In this document: piece after piece, positions 61,264 through 64,000 of the stretch
How positions within the stretch are numbered: the first letter of the stretch is position 1
Layout of the letters: every line of letters begins with the position of its first letter
Source: Mycobacterium dioxanotrophicus
Lineage (GTDB): Bacteria > Actinomycetota > Actinomycetes > Mycobacteriales > Mycobacteriaceae
Reading direction: 5' to 3'
Assembly: GCF_002157835.1 (NCBI RefSeq)
Contig: NZ_CP020809.1
Coordinates: forward strand, 6,076,001 to 6,140,000
Length of the DNA stretch: 64,000 nt
The notes under the pieces: model-generated
The model's input: only the letters and a program-made list of their open reading frames with translations
Databases searched by the model: none
What the model was told of the DNA's origin: nothing
Position numbers and translations under genes: made by a program

Positions 61264-62348
61264 GCGAGTTCGGTCACGGCCTGTTCATCGGCAAGTTCTA
61301 TCCGCCGCACCGCGGACACCACGCGGTGATCGAGGCCGCCGCCGCGCGCTGTGACCGGGTGAGCGTGCTGGTGATGGCGGCCGCGCCGGAGACCGTACCG
61401 CTGGCCGACCGGGTGGCCTGGCTGCGCGACACCCACAGCGCCCAGCGCAACGTCACCGTTACCGGAATCCCTTGCGACGCACCGCTGGACGTCACCGACC
61501 AACGCGTGTGGGCGGCGCAGGTAGCGGCCATGCGAGCCGGGTTGCGGGCGGCGGGCTGCCCACCCGAGGTCGACGCGGTGTTCTGCGGGGACGACTACGG
61601 CGACGAGCTGGCGCGCTGGTTCGACGCCGCGTGCGTGCGGATCCCCCGGAGCGCGGTCAGTGCCTCGGCCGTCCGCCGCGACCTGGCGGGAGGCTGGCTC
61701 GAGCTGGCCCCGGCCACCCGTGCCGGGCTCACCACGCGCGTCGTCGTGCTCGGCGCCGAGTCGACCGGGACGACGACCGTAGCCACCCGGCTGCAGCAGC
61801 ACTACGCGGCACGCGGCGGGGTCTGGGCCACCACGCACAACGTCGAGGAATACGGCCGGGACCACACCGCGGTGGTGTGGCAGCGGCAACCGGACCGCGC
61901 GATCACCGAATTAGCGTGGGACCACGCCGATTTCGATGCCATCGGGATCGAACAGAAGCGCCGGGAGGAGGCCGCGGCCCGCGCCGGTTCACCGATCCTG
62001 CTGTGCGACACCGACGCGTTCGCCACCGCGGTGTGGGAGCGGCGTTATCTCGGAACGGCCGCACGCGGCGATCAGGTGTGGAAGCAGGTACCGCGGCGCG
62101 CGGTCTATCTGCTCACCGACCACGCCGACGTGCCGTGGCACGACGACGGGATGCGCGAGGGCGACCTGGAGATCCGGGCGGCGATGACCGACTGGTTCGC
62201 CGATGCGCTCACCGCCGCCGGACACTCGTGGGTGCTCTTGACGGGATCGTTGGCCGAGCGTGTCGACCTCGCCGTGCGCACCGTCGACCCGTTGCTGAAC
62301 CTCGCGATGAGCTTCGGCGAACCGCTGCACGGTCCGGGCTTCGAGTGA
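61260..62348 (+). CDS. nadR: Bifunctional NadR-type NMN adenylyltransferase/ribosylnicotinamide kinase
   Basis: A 362-residue protein starting at GTG 61260 (GTGTCGTGA overlap with pnuC). The first half is a nucleotidyltransferase with GKFYPPHRGHH at 11-21 and SAVSASAVRRD at 131-141; the second half is a P-loop kinase with Walker A LGAESTGTTTVATRL (from 164) and a lid region near EEYGRDH. It phosphorylates nicotinamide riboside to NMN and joins NMN to AMP, making NAD. No DNA-binding domain is present, unlike E. coli NadR, so it is only an enzyme. With PnuC it forms an NR salvage route. Confidence 0.9.
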   Translation: MSEFGHGLFIGKFYPPHRGHHAVIEAAAARCDRVSVLVMAAAPETVPLADRVAWLRDTHSAQRNVTVTGIPCDAPLDVTDQRVWAAQVAAMRAGLRAAGCPPEVDAVFCGDDYGDELARWFDAACVRIPRSAVSASAVRRDLAGGWLELAPATRAGLTTRVVVLGAESTGTTTVATRLQQHYAARGGVWATTHNVEEYGRDHTAVVWQRQPDRAITELAWDHADFDAIGIEQKRREEAAARAGSPILLCDTDAFATAVWERRYLGTAARGDQVWKQVPRRAVYLLTDHADVPWHDDGMREGDLEIRAAMTDWFADALTAAGHSWVLLTGSLAERVDLAVRTVDPLLNLAMSFGEPLHGPGFE

Positions 62349-62509
62349 TCGTGACGCGGGCATTGGTCACAGCTGTCACAGCCGTACCGGGTCTGCAGGC
62401 GTTGGTGGACTTCGAAATACGCCACCGCCGGCGGTATCACAAAACCTGGTACCGCCCGCGGTATCACCTTTCCAGGTCGGGTGCCAACAGCTCACCGATG
62501 CTGGCGTGA
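62345..62509 (+). CDS. Possible small arginine-rich ORF after nadR (doubtful)
   Basis: A 54-codon frame starts with GTG in the nadR stop (GTGA) and contains VTAVPGLQALVDFEIRHRRR and a Tyr/Arg-rich run. It has no known family, and a repeated GCGGTATCAC sequence occupies its second half, which rather suggests a regulatory or terminator region. Listed for completeness only. Confidence 0.25.
   Translation: MIVTRALVTAVTAVPGLQALVDFEIRHRRRYHKTWYRPRYHLSRSGANSSPMLA
62446..62475. terminator. Palindromic hairpin between nadR and convergent fprB
   Basis: TACCGC (62450-62455) pairs with GCGGTA (62458-62463), and ACCTGG just before it can pair with CCAGGT about 8 bases after it. GCGGTATCAC appears twice, at about 62431 and 62458. 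The position between convergent genes suggests a bidirectional terminator, without a clear U-tract. Confidence 0.4.
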
Positions 62510-62539
62510 CCAGTGTGGCGAGTGTGAAAGCGCCGTCGC

Positions 62540-64000
62540 TCAGTGCGCCTGCAGGCTCGCGACAAGACGTTGCCGCACAGTCGGTTTCGGTGCTGCCGCG
62601 GCAGCGGCCAGCATGGCCTCGACGGTGGTGAACTTGTCGCGGGGGCGCTCGTCGCCACCACGCGCGATCTCCGCCGCGTCGATGGCGTGCCACCCGGCAG
62701 CGTCCACCACGTCGGGCTGCCGGCTGTGCACGAGCTTCTCCAGCTCCCCCGGCTTGCGCACCGGGGCGGTCAGGACACCGTCGTTGTAGTCGGCGACCAG
62801 GTTGCGCACGGTCTCCGCGGCACACGACTTGTTGGTGCCGATGAAACCGGTGGGGCCGCGCTTGATCCAGCCCGCCACGTAGGCACCGGAGGCGCCACGG
62901 ACACGGCCGCCGTCGTTCGGCACGACAGCAGCGTCGTCGTCGAACGGCAACGCGTCAATGGCCTTGCCGCGGTAGCCGATCGAGGTCAGCACCAGCCCGG
63001 CGTCGATGGTGTACGCCTGGTCGGTCCCGGTCAGCCCGAACTCGACACCCGATACCCGCCCATCGCCGAGCACCCGCTGCGGCGTCAGCTGGTAGGCCAA
63101 CCGGATCCGCGGCGTGGTGATCGGCGCGGACGCATCGCCCAGCTTGGCGAGGATCTCGAGCTTGCCGCGGGTGAGCGGGTCGGTTTCGACGGCCAGGTCC
63201 CGCATCACGAGGTCGTGATCAGCAGCGCTGAGCACCACCTGGCAGGTGGAGGTCAGCCCGATCAGCTCGGGCAGGGTGAACGCCGAGAACGCCGGGCCAC
63301 GGCGGGCGGCGATCACCACCTCCTGCACGCGCGAGCCACGCAGGGCGGCCAGTGCATGATCGGAAATATCGGTGCGCGCCAACACATCCGGGTCGGTGGT
63401 CAGGATGCGGGCGACATCGAACGCGACGTTGCCGTTGCCGACGATCACCACCCGCTCGTGCGTCAGATCCACCGGCAGATCGGTGAACTCGGGATGGCCG
63501 TTGATCCAGGCCACCATCTCGGTGGCGGTTCCGGTACCCGGGCGGTCCATGCCGTCGATGGTCAGGCGCCGGTCGTTGGGTGCGCCGACGGCGTACAGCA
63601 CGGCGTGATGGTGTTCCAGCAGCTCGGCGTGGGTCAGGTGGTTGCCGACCTCGACGTTGAGGAAGAACCGGAAGTTGCGCTGCTTGCCGATGGTGTCGAA
63701 CAGCTTGGTCACCCGTTTGGTGCTCTGGTGATCGGGCGCGACACCGGCCCGCACCAGACCGTAGGGCGTCGGCAGCTTCTCGAAGACGTTGACCCGCACG
63801 CCTTTTTGCGTCAGCAGCTCGTCGGCCGCATACATCGCCGCCGGCCCTGAACCCACGATGGCCACGGTCAGCGGGCCACCGGAGCGCCGGTCGATCTTCG
63901 GCGCCTCGAGGACCGGCGCCAACTTCGACGTCGGCGGCAGCTTGCCTTCCCGTTTGGGATAGAACGCGGCATTGAGTTCGATGAACGGCAGCTGCTTGTC
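62540..64000 (-). CDS. fprB: Ferredoxin/ferredoxin-NADP reductase FprB (partial, N-terminus beyond window)
   Basis: 487 codons are visible and the frame is open to the window edge. FAD- and NADP-binding parts are complete: LTVAIVGSGPAAMYAADELL, LPTPYGLVRAGVAPDHQSTK, VVIVGNGNVAFDVARIL and GWIKRGPTGFIGTNKSCAAE, the adrenodoxin-reductase-like fold. The residues at the edge, LPFIELNAAFYPKREGKLPP, correspond to the linker after an N-terminal ferredoxin domain in M. tuberculosis FprB (Rv0886), so the missing part should contain two iron-sulfur clusters. It passes electrons from NADPH to ferredoxin. Confidence 0.92.
   Translation of the reverse strand, partial: DKQLPFIELNAAFYPKREGKLPPTSKLAPVLEAPKIDRRSGGPLTVAIVGSGPAAMYAADELLTQKGVRVNVFEKLPTPYGLVRAGVAPDHQSTKRVTKLFDTIGKQRNFRFFLNVEVGNHLTHAELLEHHHAVLYAVGAPNDRRLTIDGMDRPGTGTATEMVAWINGHPEFTDLPVDLTHERVVIVGNGNVAFDVARILTTDPDVLARTDISDHALAALRGSRVQEVVIAARRGPAFSAFTLPELIGLTSTCQVVLSAADHDLVMRDLAVETDPLTRGKLEILAKLGDASAPITTPRIRLAYQLTPQRVLGDGRVSGVEFGLTGTDQAYTIDAGLVLTSIGYRGKAIDALPFDDDAAVVPNDGGRVRGASGAYVAGWIKRGPTGFIGTNKSCAAETVRNLVADYNDGVLTAPVRKPGELEKLVHSRQPDVVDAAGWHAIDAAEIARGGDERPRDKFTTVEAMLAAAAAAPKPTVRQRLVASLQAH

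Noticed and set aside
1..64000. tRNA, rRNA, insertion sequence or prophage genes
   Set aside because: No cloverleaf with CCA-like end, rRNA core, transposase or integrase was recognised by reading; a covariance search was not possible.

Overview
The window is high-GC actinobacterial DNA and reads as the chromosome of a fast-growing Mycobacterium (Mycolicibacterium-type). Translated products resemble, from memory, the M. tuberculosis genes Rv0886 to Rv0910, and they lie in the same order but inverted: fprB, a Rv0887c-like VOC protein, citA, gltA2, a Rv0897c-like oxidoreductase, a Rv0898c-like small protein, prrB, prrA, accD3, echA6, Rv0906-like, Rv0907-like, ctpE and a Rv0909/Rv0910-like pair. 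No rRNA, tRNA, CRISPR array, transposase or phage gene was seen.

Layout. 0-4.8 kb: end of a beta-propeller-like gene, a tandem repeat, then a GntR regulator translationally coupled to CoA ligase, SDR and CoA ligase. 4.8-8.4 kb: a CRP-type palindrome, a small unknown gene and frdABCD (fumarate reductase). 8.4-16.5 kb: conserved block with the toxin/antitoxin-like pair, ctpE, a lipoprotein serine hydrolase, a metallo-hydrolase, echA6, and divergent accD3. 16.8-47.2 kb: about 30 kb of accessory genes lying where M. tuberculosis has accD3 next to prrA. They include a copper amine oxidase / permease / aldehyde dehydrogenase cluster with a repeated operator-like motif, three fatty-acid CoA ligases, regulators, a frame-shifted monooxygenase, an epoxide hydrolase, a DUF1254/DUF1214 gene broken by a repeat, a four-gene envelope operon probably linked to metal handling, a heterodimeric ABC exporter plus a third half-exporter, a two-part chromate transporter and a PLD-type enzyme. 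47.2-64 kb: prrAB and the rest of the conserved block (citrate synthases gltA2 and citA, pdxH, fprB) mixed with a MarR/MFS pair, a TetR/MFS pair and a pnuC-nadR salvage operon.

Two kinds of small repeat run through the window. One is a 29-37 bp unit carrying ATGA, found four times, three of them at gene-gene junctions and one inside a gene. Removing it restores overlapping stop/start codons at two junctions and the reading frame in the broken gene, as expected for MIRU-like elements that insert at TGA sites. The other is a roughly 60 bp hairpin present three times, twice between convergent genes.

Metabolically the region joins amine, ketone-like and fatty acid activation (oxidase to aldehyde dehydrogenase to CoA ligase) with TCA-cycle entry (two citrate synthases), fumarate reduction and NAD salvage.
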